A stretch of 11,337 nucleotides of DNA from Pseudomonadota bacterium (GCA_009936895.1 JAACDS010000349.1:1-11337); one strand, 5' to 3'. Positions 1 to 6,693 are shown, counted from the stretch's first letter. Program-made: numbers and translations. The notes: generated from the letters alone by a model not told the origin.

Positions 1-295
1 AAACCACGGCGGTGTTCGGATCGGTATCGGCAGCCAGGCAAAGAGACGCAGACAGATGCCATCCCATCGCGTTGCCGCGACGGGGTAGAGAGCCGATCCT
101 TAGAGCGCGTACCTTCGTATGCATCGATGCCTCGTCCCAACTATCGATCAAACGTCGTGAATCGATTTGGTGAAAAAGTGAGCGCGGAATCTATTGGTCA
201 AGGAAAAAGATCGGTAGTGCCGTTCGATCAACGGTCATCAAGAGCAGACGAGCGGTCTTCCAAGGCTTCGCAAGGGCTGTCAGGATCGTACGCCA
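1..295. other. Left-edge region without a convincing gene
   Basis: No recognisable protein, tRNA or rRNA is seen. A plus-strand frame is open from base 1 to 327, but its product is rich in Arg, Ser and Lys, has no recognisable domain and overlaps the acetyltransferase start. A minus-strand frame opening with ATG at 124 stays open to the window edge for about 41 codons; it could be the 5' end of a gene lying to the left, but nothing in it is recognisable. Small palindromes occur: GCATCGATGC at 121-130, and a 5-bp stem at 220-224/230-234 with a 5-base loop. The promoter of the acetyltransferase gene presumably lies here, but I see only a poor -35/-10 pair (TTGGTG at 167-172, TCTATT at 190-195). 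Confidence 0.5.
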
Positions 296-868
296 ATGCA
301 ATCAACCCGAGTCCTCTCCATGCCTGATCTCGCTCCTCTTGGCCAAGTAGCGCTGATACAAGGCCGAGTTGGCCTTGAGCCGCTGTCTAATCGGCATATC
401 GAACCCCTGCGTGCCGCCTGTGCCCAGGACCCTGACATTTGGGAAATCTATCCGGTGAGTATGCTGGGCGAGCATTTTGATCCCGCTGCGGCTTTTCTCG
501 TCTCGCAGGCTGGAAAGCCCCGTTTCGCGATAATGGATTGCGAGACCGATACCGTGGTTGGCATGACCCGCTTCATTAACCCAGACGAACACGGTGCGGT
601 CGAAATCGGCGGCACCTATATTGCTCCGTCTGTCCGCGGCACTGGGTTTAACGGTGCGATGAAAAAGCTTCTGCTGGATCACGCATTTGCCTGCGGCTAT
701 CGCAAGGTGGAATTTCGCGTGGATACGCGCAACACCCGCTCAATAGCAGCCGTAATGAAGCTCGGCGCAATCCAGGAGGGTGTGTTGCGGAAAAATCGTG
801 TCACGTGGACCGGATACGAACGGGATACCGCCGTATTCGGTCTATTGAGAGAAGAGTGGCAAGGCTAG
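296..868 (+). CDS. GNAT-family N-acetyltransferase, RimJ/RimL type
   Basis: Predicted cytoplasmic acetyl-CoA-dependent N-acetyltransferase of 190 residues. The acceptor could be a protein N-terminus or a small molecule and cannot be read from sequence. The N-terminal LEPLS segment (27-31) opens the domain as in many RimJ/RimL-like proteins. The acetyl-CoA loop is visible as RGTGFNG (114-120) after strand IGGTYIAP, followed by helix AMKKLLLDHAF. The C-terminal strand KVEFRVDTRNTRS (137-149) with AVMKLGAIQEGVLRKN (152-167) is typical of the RimL subgroup. An AGGA at 282-285 lies 10 bases before ATG 296; a second in-frame ATG at 320 has no ribosome site but would still keep the whole domain, so the start is uncertain by 8 codons. 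The gene stands alone on the plus strand and converges on the YhhQ gene with 13 bases between the stops. Confidence 0.88.
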   Translation: MQSTRVLSMPDLAPLGQVALIQGRVGLEPLSNRHIEPLRAACAQDPDIWEIYPVSMLGEHFDPAAAFLVSQAGKPRFAIMDCETDTVVGMTRFINPDEHGAVEIGGTYIAPSVRGTGFNGAMKKLLLDHAFACGYRKVEFRVDTRNTRSIAAVMKLGAIQEGVLRKNRVTWTGYERDTAVFGLLREEWQG

Positions 869-887
869 ACCCACCGGCAATCTAGCC
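863..887. terminator. Inverted repeat spanning two convergent stop codons
   Basis: GGCTAGA (863-869) pairs perfectly with TCTAGCC (881-887) across an 11-base loop. The left arm contains the TAG stop of the acetyltransferase and the right arm contains the opposite-strand TAG stop of the YhhQ gene. It is placed where a bidirectional terminator would be expected, but neither strand has a T-tract after the stem and the stem is only 7 bp, so intrinsic termination is unproven. Confidence 0.3.
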
Positions 888-1640
888 AGTCGCCTCTTCG
901 TTTTCTTGCAGTCCAAGCCAAGGCCGTAGGTAGGCCACCGCTAGGTAGATGGGCCCAGTATCTAAGGCAGCGACCAGCAACTTAAAAACATAGCCCGACG
1001 CGATGAAGACCATGAGTTGAGGCCATATCGGTTCATCGGCGTTCACCGGCAGCGCTGCTGCATAGAAGTGCGTCACCAAGATCACCGCCGTGGTGTCGAC
1101 AATCTGACTCACCATGGTCGAGGCGTTGTTGCGCAGCCACAGATGCTTGCCGTTAGTTAGACGCTTCCAAAAATGAAACAGTCGCACATCGCAGAGCTGG
1201 GCGGCCAAGTAGGCGATCATTGAGGCCGCGACAGCACCAAACGCCAGCTCTCGAATCTCGAAAAACGTTGGCTCGCGTCCAGCCGCGTCTATCAGCGGTT
1301 GACCACTCGGGTCCAGATCAAAGCCGGGCAGCACACCACCCAGCCACAGCAGAAATATCACCCATGCATTCAGCAGCACACCCATCCAAACCATGTCGTG
1401 TGCTTTTTTCTCGCCGTAAAGCTCGCTGATGAGATCCGTGCAAATGAAGGTGACCGGATAGGGCAACACGCCAATGGCCACTACCATGGGAATGGTGATG
1501 CCAAACACGTCGAAGGACAGATCTAAAAACCGACTGATGCCCAGAATATTGAGCATCGCCAGTGTGCCAAGGAACATTCCGGACAAGACCAGAAAGAGTC
1601 GCTGACGTCGCTTTTCGTAGATTTCCGGCGTGACGGGCAT
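882..1640 (-). CDS. yhhQ: Queuosine precursor transporter, YhhQ/VUT family
   Basis: Integral inner-membrane transporter of 252 residues. E. coli YhhQ takes up the 7-deazaguanine precursors preQ0 and preQ1 for queuosine modification of tRNA; that role is inferred here from family membership. The family signature is visible as YPVTFICTDLISELYGEKKA (about 61-80), with the conserved TD and SELYG. A later LWLRNN...S..SQIVDT segment (about 167-183) is also characteristic. About six hydrophobic segments can be counted, beginning near residue 15 (LFLVLSGMFLGTLAML). The length suits the family. ATG 1640 is preceded by AGGAAG at 1648-1653 with a 7-base spacer, so the start is well supported. The gene is last in the minus-strand run, 54 bases after the hydroxyacid dehydrogenase, with a perfect hairpin between them that may limit read-through. 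No other queuosine gene is in the window. Confidence 0.9.
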   Translation of the reverse strand: MPVTPEIYEKRRQRLFLVLSGMFLGTLAMLNILGISRFLDLSFDVFGITIPMVVAIGVLPYPVTFICTDLISELYGEKKAHDMVWMGVLLNAWVIFLLWLGGVLPGFDLDPSGQPLIDAAGREPTFFEIRELAFGAVAASMIAYLAAQLCDVRLFHFWKRLTNGKHLWLRNNASTMVSQIVDTTAVILVTHFYAAALPVNADEPIWPQLMVFIASGYVFKLLVAALDTGPIYLAVAYLRPWLGLQENEEATG

Positions 1641-1657
1641 GGCGCTTCTTCCTGATA

Positions 1658-1680
1658 AAGGCTGATCTGCGATCAGCCTT
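1658..1680 (-). terminator. Perfect 10-bp hairpin upstream of yhhQ
   Basis: AAGGCTGATC (1658-1667) and GATCAGCCTT (1671-1680) are exact reverse complements separated by TGC. The hairpin lies 14 bases past the hydroxyacid dehydrogenase stop and ends 5 bases before the yhhQ ribosome site. In the minus-strand transcript the 3' arm runs into CTTTAT, a weak U-tract, so a terminator or attenuator for the upstream gene is plausible. A protein-binding palindrome is the alternative; both arms carry GATC. Confidence 0.5.
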
Positions 1681-1694
1681 GCGTGGTTTAGAGA

Positions 1695-2702
1695 CTACCG
1701 AGGATTACTCAGCCACTGCTGGTTTACGCAATTGTCCAAACCGCCGGCACCCAGATACTTGAGTATTACTTCACCGCCCTTGAAGCGCATGTCGTGAACA
1801 CTTTCTGGTGTGAAGAAAGCAGAGTGCGGTGTAAGCAACAGACGGTGATCAATCCATTCCTCATCTGCGGCCCAGGCCTTGATCAGCGGGTGATCCGGAT
1901 TTGCTGGCTCTTCAGGCAACACGTCCAAACCGACGGCTTGAATGTGATCAGCGCGCAGCGCTTCATACAGCCCGTCTAAATCAATGATGGGGCCACGTGC
2001 GGTGTTGACTAAAATCAAACCCGGCTTGGCATGGGAAAGCACCTCGGCGTTAATCAGCCTTTCAGTCGCCGACGACAGCGGCAGGTGCAAACTCACCACA
2101 TCACACTGGCCAAACAAATCCTCCAACGAGTGCGCTCGACGAATGCCCACCGCCAGTTCCGCGCCGTTTTCGCGGTAAGGGTCGTACATGACCACATCCA
2201 TGCCAAAGGCTTTTGCCCGCAGCGCGGCGGCGGTACCAATACGACCAAGTCCCACGACGCCAAAGGTGCAGGCGGAAAGCCGCTTCCCAAAAGGGTTAAG
2301 CGCCGGGCGCCATAAGCCGCGCGGGTCTTGCTTAAGTTCACGGGTATGGAACGTGATGCCTTTCATCAGCGACAACATCAAGGCCATAGCATGATCTGCG
2401 ACTTCCTGAGTGCCGTAATCGGGCACATTACACAATGGAATGCCCATTTCTGCCCAAGCCTTACCGTCAATATTGTCGAAACCCACCTTGGGTGTGACGA
2501 AAATTTTACACTTGGTCATCTTCTGACGATATTCCTCGGGAATGTCGTTCACACTGACCACGGCGTCGCAGTTCGCCCATTGCTCGTCAGTGACGTCGGT
2601 GTAGCGCTCGCAAAATTCCGCCCTGTGCCCGGCCACACTGGACTCCTCAATATGACGCCCGTCTGGCCAACGCATGGCAGGCCACAAAATTCGATAGCTC
2701 AT
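1695..2702 (-). CDS. D-isomer-specific 2-hydroxyacid dehydrogenase, CtBP-like
   Basis: Cytoplasmic NAD(P)-dependent oxidoreductase of 335 residues that would interconvert a D-2-hydroxyacid and its 2-oxoacid; the substrate is not determinable. The split catalytic domain begins at residue 1 and includes PKVGFDNIDG (71-80) and NVPDYGTQEVADHA (92-105). The nucleotide-binding domain shows GLGRIG (151-156), and an acidic Asp174 at the end of the next strand (YDP) suggests NAD over NADP. The catalytic set is complete: Arg236 in NTARGP, Glu265 in VLPEEP and His293 in LTPHSAFF. The NVPDYGTQEVADHA pattern is closest to the C-terminal-binding-protein subgroup rather than SerA, and no ACT domain follows. 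ATG 2702 has a strong GAGGGGG just upstream. It follows the LLM oxidoreductase by 80 bases that hold inverted repeats, so it may have its own promoter. Confidence 0.92.
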   Translation of the reverse strand: MSYRILWPAMRWPDGRHIEESSVAGHRAEFCERYTDVTDEQWANCDAVVSVNDIPEEYRQKMTKCKIFVTPKVGFDNIDGKAWAEMGIPLCNVPDYGTQEVADHAMALMLSLMKGITFHTRELKQDPRGLWRPALNPFGKRLSACTFGVVGLGRIGTAAALRAKAFGMDVVMYDPYRENGAELAVGIRRAHSLEDLFGQCDVVSLHLPLSSATERLINAEVLSHAKPGLILVNTARGPIIDLDGLYEALRADHIQAVGLDVLPEEPANPDHPLIKAWAADEEWIDHRLLLTPHSAFFTPESVHDMRFKGGEVILKYLGAGGLDNCVNQQWLSNPR

Positions 2703-2782
2703 TTTTCCCCCTCAGATGATGTTCGTCTAAACGCGAACGTTTTCATATTACGTTCTCAACCGCCGTTTTTCGATGCCGCGTT
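2703..2782 (-). promoter_or_regulatory. Candidate promoter/operator upstream of the hydroxyacid dehydrogenase
   Basis: This 80-base gap contains three GAACG/CGTTC-type half-sites: GTTCG at 2721-2725, GAACG at 2735-2739 and CGTTC at 2751-2755. They form two overlapping inverted repeats: GTTCG/CGAAC with an 8-base loop, and GAACGT/ACGTTC (2735-2740/2750-2755) with a 9-base loop. On the minus strand a TAATAT (2745-2750) sits between two half-sites and could be a -10 box, though no good -35 is seen at 17 bases. The arrangement suits an operator over a promoter, but no regulator gene is in the window. Confidence 0.3.
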
Positions 2783-3718
2783 TCAGCTGCTCGCAGCCAC
2801 AGTTTCCGCAAGAAGCGCGACGCTGGCCCGAAGCTGTGATTCGGTCAATCCCGGCAAACGCAGGCGGGTCACTACCATGTGCGTCATACCCAAACGTTCC
2901 TGATAGCGCTGTATGCCGTCGCGAACGTAGGCCGGATCACCAATAAGCGTCCAATCATCGACACCTTCACCGGGTTGTAACCGGGCATTTTCTGTTTCGC
3001 TGTCTACCCGTTGGCGCAGTTCGGCAACTTCCGCCGCGTCGTCACTCACATAAACCGTGCGCATCACGGGGACGATGTCCGCAGGCGAAACCCCCTCTTC
3101 GACCGAGGCTTGGCGGTGCTGGGCGTAGTTATCGACCAGAGTCCGGATACCCTCCATGGGCGATGACAAATACGGCAGCCCCATACGACCCGCCTGAGCC
3201 AGCGCCTTAGGACCAAATGCCGCCACCCAAATCGGCGGATAGGGCTGTTGCACCGGCAACGGATATACCGTTACCGCATTGTCGGGATTCCCGTCGAGAG
3301 AAATCGCCTCTCCCTGCCACGCTTGTTGCATCAAATCCAATGTCCAGGGAAAGATCCGGCGCTTTTCCGCTACGGGCACATGGAAGGCGCGCAACATTTC
3401 CGGCGCATAACCACGGCCAACACCCAGCAGCACGCGGCCACCGCTGAGTTGATCCAGCACAGCCACCTGTTCCGCCGCTTGCAGCGGGTTGCGCAGGGTC
3501 AAAAGGTAGGATGTTGTTGCGAGCTGGATTCGTTGCGTCGTCGTTGCTGCGCTGGCCAGTAACATCAGTGGATCCGGCAGAGCGCCTTCGCCGAAATGAT
3601 TTTCCGGCAGCCAAAAGGACTGATAACCGTGCTGCTCCGCGAAGGCAGCCTGCTCGCCGATACTGGCAGCAGAAAGCGGGTTAAGCCGCCAGGGTGTGAT
3701 GCCCAGGTGCAGGTGCAT
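2783..3718 (-). CDS. LLM-class (luciferase-like) flavin-dependent oxidoreductase
   Basis: Cytoplasmic TIM-barrel oxidoreductase of 311 residues using FMN or F420; the cofactor and substrate cannot be told from sequence. The first strand MHLHLGITPW is followed by AEQHGYQSFWLPENHF (27-42), with the conserved W.PE.HF that opens LLM proteins. TTSYLLTLRNPLQAAEQVAVLDQLSGG (68-94) and GRVLLGVGRGY (94-104) form the core flavin-site signature. The C-terminal TRLRLPGL and nearby helix close the family domain. The frame is open for 46 more codons upstream, but that extension is compositionally unlike the family and lies inside the preceding gene, so ATG 3718 is chosen although its ribosome site is poor. 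The first 51 codons overlap the exported-protein gene in another frame of the same strand, suggesting translation coupled to that gene. Confidence 0.9.
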   Translation of the reverse strand: MHLHLGITPWRLNPLSAASIGEQAAFAEQHGYQSFWLPENHFGEGALPDPLMLLASAATTTQRIQLATTSYLLTLRNPLQAAEQVAVLDQLSGGRVLLGVGRGYAPEMLRAFHVPVAEKRRIFPWTLDLMQQAWQGEAISLDGNPDNAVTVYPLPVQQPYPPIWVAAFGPKALAQAGRMGLPYLSSPMEGIRTLVDNYAQHRQASVEEGVSPADIVPVMRTVYVSDDAAEVAELRQRVDSETENARLQPGEGVDDWTLIGDPAYVRDGIQRYQERLGMTHMVVTRLRLPGLTESQLRASVALLAETVAASS

Positions 3719-4665
3719 AGCTGCCGCTGCACGAGTAACATCGCTAGCATGGTGGCAGTGACGGCCTCGTTGTGGCGATCGAACGCGAATTCTTGGTAGA
3801 GGGGATCGTCCTTCAACAACAGACAACGCATTTTGGGATCGTCCTTGGAACCGCAACGAAACTCCACGCGATTGCCAAACTCATTGCCCGCTACGCCGTA
3901 TTCACCAAAAGCACCGCCGGGTTCTTTTTCAGAAGGTTGCCAGAACGATGTCCAGCTTGCCGGCATACCCACGATGTCGCTGTTCACGGCGGCCATGGTA
4001 CTTCGGGCGGTTTGACCCAGCAGACGTCTTAAGCTCGTCCGCTCATCTTGACCATCAAATTCTTTCAAATGTTCAGCAACCTCTTGGCACACACCTGCGA
4101 TCTCTTCTTCTACGCGAGATTCATCAATGGAGTAACGGTCGAATCGATCATTCAGGGAAAATGCCCACCAGCGACCGGTAAACACCGGCACTACTCGTGA
4201 GGGCATGGAAACATCCTGCAAAAAACTCAACACCTCACCGAACGCCTCAAGACGATCCCGTTTCTCCGACGCGTTGAACAGTTGATCACTTATCGCCACG
4301 AATCGCGAGTTGAAACGCGTGTCGAACATGCCTAGGACCGTTTCGTTATTGTCACTGGCTAAATCGAAATAGTTCCAACGGAACATACGACCAAAAAAAT
4401 TACTCTTTGATCGAGCGACGTTGGCCCGCACGACATAACGCATATCCAACGCGGATAGCCGGCCAATCGGCCCGTGCATAGCCAATAATGACTGATCCAC
4501 CAGCAGGTCCTGTGACGGCGACCAAATGGCATCACAGCGGCTGAGCTGTTTGGCGGCCAGAAAGGTGAGCTGCTGGTGCAGTTCGCCCGGGTAGGCCTGG
4601 GCTGCGCTGCTAACCAGCAACGATGCAAAAAGGAGGAAGCTCCTCCAGCGCATACACTTCTTCAT
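3565..4665 (-). CDS. Sec-exported protein of unknown function, faintly zinc phospholipase C/P1 nuclease-like
   Basis: I do not recognise a named family with confidence. From ATG 4665 the product has 366 residues and a clear signal peptide: MKK, an Arg-containing n-region, hydrophobic LLFASLLV and AQA before a likely cut near residue 24, so it should be periplasmic or secreted. Near the mature start, ELHQQLTFLAAKQL (28-41) recalls the H..(L/I)T..A helix of zinc phospholipase C/S1-P1 nuclease proteins. FGEVLSFLQDVSMPSRV (142-158) recalls their G..LH.IQD...P.H helix, but Ser and Arg stand where metal-binding His would be. Mature Cys occur at 44, 193, 271 and 281 and could form disulfides. A plausible natural end is the helix AVTATMLAMLLVQRQL (301-316); the roughly 50 residues after it overlap the LLM gene and look like read-through. 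An upstream TTG at 4674 is an alternative start. Confidence 0.6.
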   Translation of the reverse strand: MKKCMRWRSFLLFASLLVSSAAQAYPGELHQQLTFLAAKQLSRCDAIWSPSQDLLVDQSLLAMHGPIGRLSALDMRYVVRANVARSKSNFFGRMFRWNYFDLASDNNETVLGMFDTRFNSRFVAISDQLFNASEKRDRLEAFGEVLSFLQDVSMPSRVVPVFTGRWWAFSLNDRFDRYSIDESRVEEEIAGVCQEVAEHLKEFDGQDERTSLRRLLGQTARSTMAAVNSDIVGMPASWTSFWQPSEKEPGGAFGEYGVAGNEFGNRVEFRCGSKDDPKMRCLLLKDDPLYQEFAFDRHNEAVTATMLAMLLVQRQLCTCTWASHPGGLTRFLLPVSASRLPSRSSTVISPFGCRKIISAKALCRIH

Positions 4666-5131
4666 CGGTTTCAAGCTCGTTTAAGAGCCCGGCGATGGAC
4701 GCATCCATGCCAGGCCAAATGGTATCGGGAAGCAATTGAGCCGCCGGTTTAAGCACGAATAACCGGTCCACCGCGCGCGGATGCGGCAGGGTAAATACCT
4801 CGGTATCACGAGTCTGCTGATCGAACAGGAGTAAGTCCAGATCGAGTTCTCGCGGCGCATTGCGCTGGTATTTTTCCGCTCGCCCGAACACCTGTTCGAG
4901 ATTCTTCAGCTCTGCCAACAGCGCTTCCGGCTGCAAATCTGCCAAGGCCTCAAACACGACAGCCGCGTTGACAAAATCTCCGGATCCCGGCGGGCAATTC
5001 ACCGGCGACGTGCGGAACAACTGCGAGCTGCGCAAGGTATCTGGTTGAGCAAAGGCCACTAGCGCATGGATCGCCGCCACAACAATATCCGTTGATTCGC
5101 CTTGATTTGAACCCAGACCCACTAGCACCAT
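4610..5131 (-). CDS. folK: 2-amino-4-hydroxy-6-hydroxymethyldihydropteridine diphosphokinase
   Basis: Transfers pyrophosphate from ATP to 6-hydroxymethyl-7,8-dihydropterin, the step before dihydropteroate synthase in folate synthesis; cytoplasmic. The 173-residue product opens with VGLGSNQGES (4-13), followed by LFRTSPV (39-45) and DFVNAAV (52-58). The HPPK signature RNAPRELDLDLLLFD (90-104) carries the two Mg-binding Asp residues (97 and 99) and Arg94, and LPHPRAVDRLFVLKPAAQL (115-133) completes the fold. It is slightly longer than the 159-residue E. coli enzyme because of an acidic C-terminal tail, which is encoded where the exported-protein gene begins (56-base overlap). AAGGA lies 10 bases before ATG 5131. 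folK often sits beside panB in gammaproteobacteria; here it is more than 5 kb away, downstream of the protease gene. Confidence 0.94.
   Translation of the reverse strand: MVLVGLGSNQGESTDIVVAAIHALVAFAQPDTLRSSQLFRTSPVNCPPGSGDFVNAAVVFEALADLQPEALLAELKNLEQVFGRAEKYQRNAPRELDLDLLLFDQQTRDTEVFTLPHPRAVDRLFVLKPAAQLLPDTIWPGMDASIAGLLNELETDEEVYALEELPPFCIVAG
4627..4646 (-). terminator. Terminator-like hairpin in the folK/exported-gene overlap
   Basis: In the minus-strand transcript GGAGGA pairs with TCCTCC across a 3-base loop and is followed directly by five T residues (4631-4627). The element lies just before the folK stop and inside the signal-peptide codons of the next gene. The stem has only 6 bp, so it may be a weak terminator, a pause site, or simply codon content. 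Confidence 0.25.
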
Positions 5132-5227
5132 AAGCGACGTATCCTTGTTTTACCTGTCGACCTTCGACGTTTGAGGATAGTACCACCGAGTGTGCGCCAT
5201 AGCCCTTATCTGTCGCGCCATCCTGCC

Positions 5228-5249
5228 TGATTCGTCGGTTAACGAATCA
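5228..5249 (-). terminator. Perfect 8-bp hairpin across the protease stop codon
   Basis: TGATTCGT (5228-5235) and ACGAATCA (5242-5249) are exact reverse complements with a 6-base loop that contains the TAA stop of the protease gene (5239-5241). There is no T-tract after it in the minus-strand transcript, so a 3'-end stabilising hairpin is as likely as termination. The rest of the gap to folK (5132-5227) shows no gene and no clear promoter. Confidence 0.3.
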
Positions 5250-6693
5250 CCACATAGTAGAAGCGGCCGTTGCGAAATATCCGCAGCAACAGCTGCCTGG
5301 CGTCACGGCGCACAGCCTCTCTCAAACCCGCAATATCCTCGACGACAACACGGTTAGCCGCCACGATCACATCGCCCGCACGCAGGCCGAAACCGTAGGC
5401 CGGGCTGCGCGCGTTCACTTCCGTTGCGACTACGCCAGCACCGGGCATGATCTCACCGTCTTCACGCAGGTTCTGCAGCTGCACGCCTCGTAGCCAGGGG
5501 GCCAGACTTTTGCCAGCGATGGCCTGCTGCTGGTCCGCCACAATGCGCAGAGTCGTCTTGCGTTGTTCACCCTGCCTGACGTAGCGCACCTCGACTTCGT
5601 CACCGATGAACATCACAGCCGCCTGAGCTGAAAAGTCTGCCACGCTCATGATGGGGTTACCGTCCATTTGGACGATGACATCTCCGGGTTCCAACCCGGC
5701 CTGTTCTGCCGAACTGCCACCCTGTACATCCACTACCACCACGCCTTGGGGAATCCCTTCCCCAGAGATCACGCCAAAGGCCTTGGCAAGCTCACGATTC
5801 AAGGGCTGCACGATGGCACCCACGAAGCCGCGTTTGATCTCACCCTTTTCTATCAGCTGGGCCGTCACCGCACTGACCATATTGGCCGGAATCGCAAAGC
5901 CGATACCAATGTTGCCGCCGGAGGGAGCGAAAATGGCGGTATTGATGCCCACTAACCGGCCGTTCAAATCCACGAGCGCGCCGCCAGAATTGCCAGGATT
6001 GATAGACGCATCGGTTTGAATGAAATCTTCATACCCCTCAATACCCAGTCCGCTGCGGCCCAGAGCACTGATGATTCCCGAGGTGACGGTTTGGTTGAGC
6101 CCAAAAGGATTGCCGATGGCCACGACGAAGTCACCGACCCGCAGCCGGGCACTGTCTGCATAGTCGATGTCGGTCAGATCCTCAGCGGGCACCTGCAGTA
6201 ACGCCAGATCCACTTCCGGATCCAGACCTATCAGTGTCGCCTGTAATGTGCGGCCATCCGATACGCCGATGCTGATTTCGTCTGCATTCTTTACGACATG
6301 CGCATTGGTGACGATATAGCCCGCCGCCGCATCAACCACCACACCCGAGCCCGCGCTCTGAGTGCGGCGATAACGCTGACGACTTTTAGGTACGTTGAAA
6401 AAACGACGGAAGAATGGGTCTTCCAACAGTCGATTGCTCTCACGCACGACGGACCGGGTGGCGATATTCACGACGGCAGGATTCACCCGTTCAAGCATAT
6501 CCGCCAGACTTGGCAAGGGTCGAGAGCTGCCGTCTGGATCTGACGAAGGCACGGCCTGAGGAAATGCCACGGGCATCATGCGGTGGTCTGGCAAAGCGCT
6601 CTGGCCTAGCACAGCGCCGCTGAAACATAGACCAAGCACCAAGACCGTTACGAGTAGACCCCGGCTTGGTAATAAAGAGCATCGTGAAAGCAA
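5239..6693 (-). CDS. degQ: Do-family (DegP/DegQ/MucD-like) periplasmic serine endoprotease with two PDZ domains
   Basis: Periplasmic protease/chaperone that would degrade or refold misfolded envelope proteins. The 484-residue product begins with a signal peptide whose hydrophobic core is about residues 13-30. The trypsin-like domain has a complete triad: His132 in VTNAHVV, Asp162 in DPEVDLALL and Ser236 in NPGNSGGAL. PDZ1 covers about 288-385 (GDVIVQMDG at 337-345) and PDZ2 about 400-482 (AGDVIVAANR at 439-448). The segment DPFFRRFF (92-99) is usual for the family. The loop before the catalytic His is short, favouring DegQ or MucD over DegP, and the symbol is given on that basis only. The start is TTG 6693, with AGGAGG 4 bases upstream; no in-frame ATG precedes the signal peptide. 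The ribosome site overlaps the MFS stop, so the two are probably translationally coupled. Confidence 0.93.
   Translation of the reverse strand: MLSRCSLLPSRGLLVTVLVLGLCFSGAVLGQSALPDHRMMPVAFPQAVPSSDPDGSSRPLPSLADMLERVNPAVVNIATRSVVRESNRLLEDPFFRRFFNVPKSRQRYRRTQSAGSGVVVDAAAGYIVTNAHVVKNADEISIGVSDGRTLQATLIGLDPEVDLALLQVPAEDLTDIDYADSARLRVGDFVVAIGNPFGLNQTVTSGIISALGRSGLGIEGYEDFIQTDASINPGNSGGALVDLNGRLVGINTAIFAPSGGNIGIGFAIPANMVSAVTAQLIEKGEIKRGFVGAIVQPLNRELAKAFGVISGEGIPQGVVVVDVQGGSSAEQAGLEPGDVIVQMDGNPIMSVADFSAQAAVMFIGDEVEVRYVRQGEQRKTTLRIVADQQQAIAGKSLAPWLRGVQLQNLREDGEIMPGAGVVATEVNARSPAYGFGLRAGDVIVAANRVVVEDIAGLREAVRRDARQLLLRIFRNGRFYYVVIR

Noticed and set aside
1..124. Minus-strand frame opening at ATG 124 and running off the left edge
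   Set aside because: About 41 codons with nothing recognisable and no clear ribosome site; kept only as a note in the left-edge region.
127..327. Plus-strand 66-codon open frame upstream of the acetyltransferase
   Set aside because: The product is rich in Ser, Arg and Lys with no domain, it overlaps the acetyltransferase start, and it has no clear ribosome site.
2328..2903. Plus-strand 191-codon open frame
   Set aside because: It lies antisense to the hydroxyacid dehydrogenase and LLM genes, whose motifs are complete; the antisense product has no recognisable domain.
6491..6682. ATG-started frame at the 5' end of the protease gene
   Set aside because: It is out of frame with the protease and has no signal peptide; the TTG start with a strong Shine-Dalgarno explains the gene.
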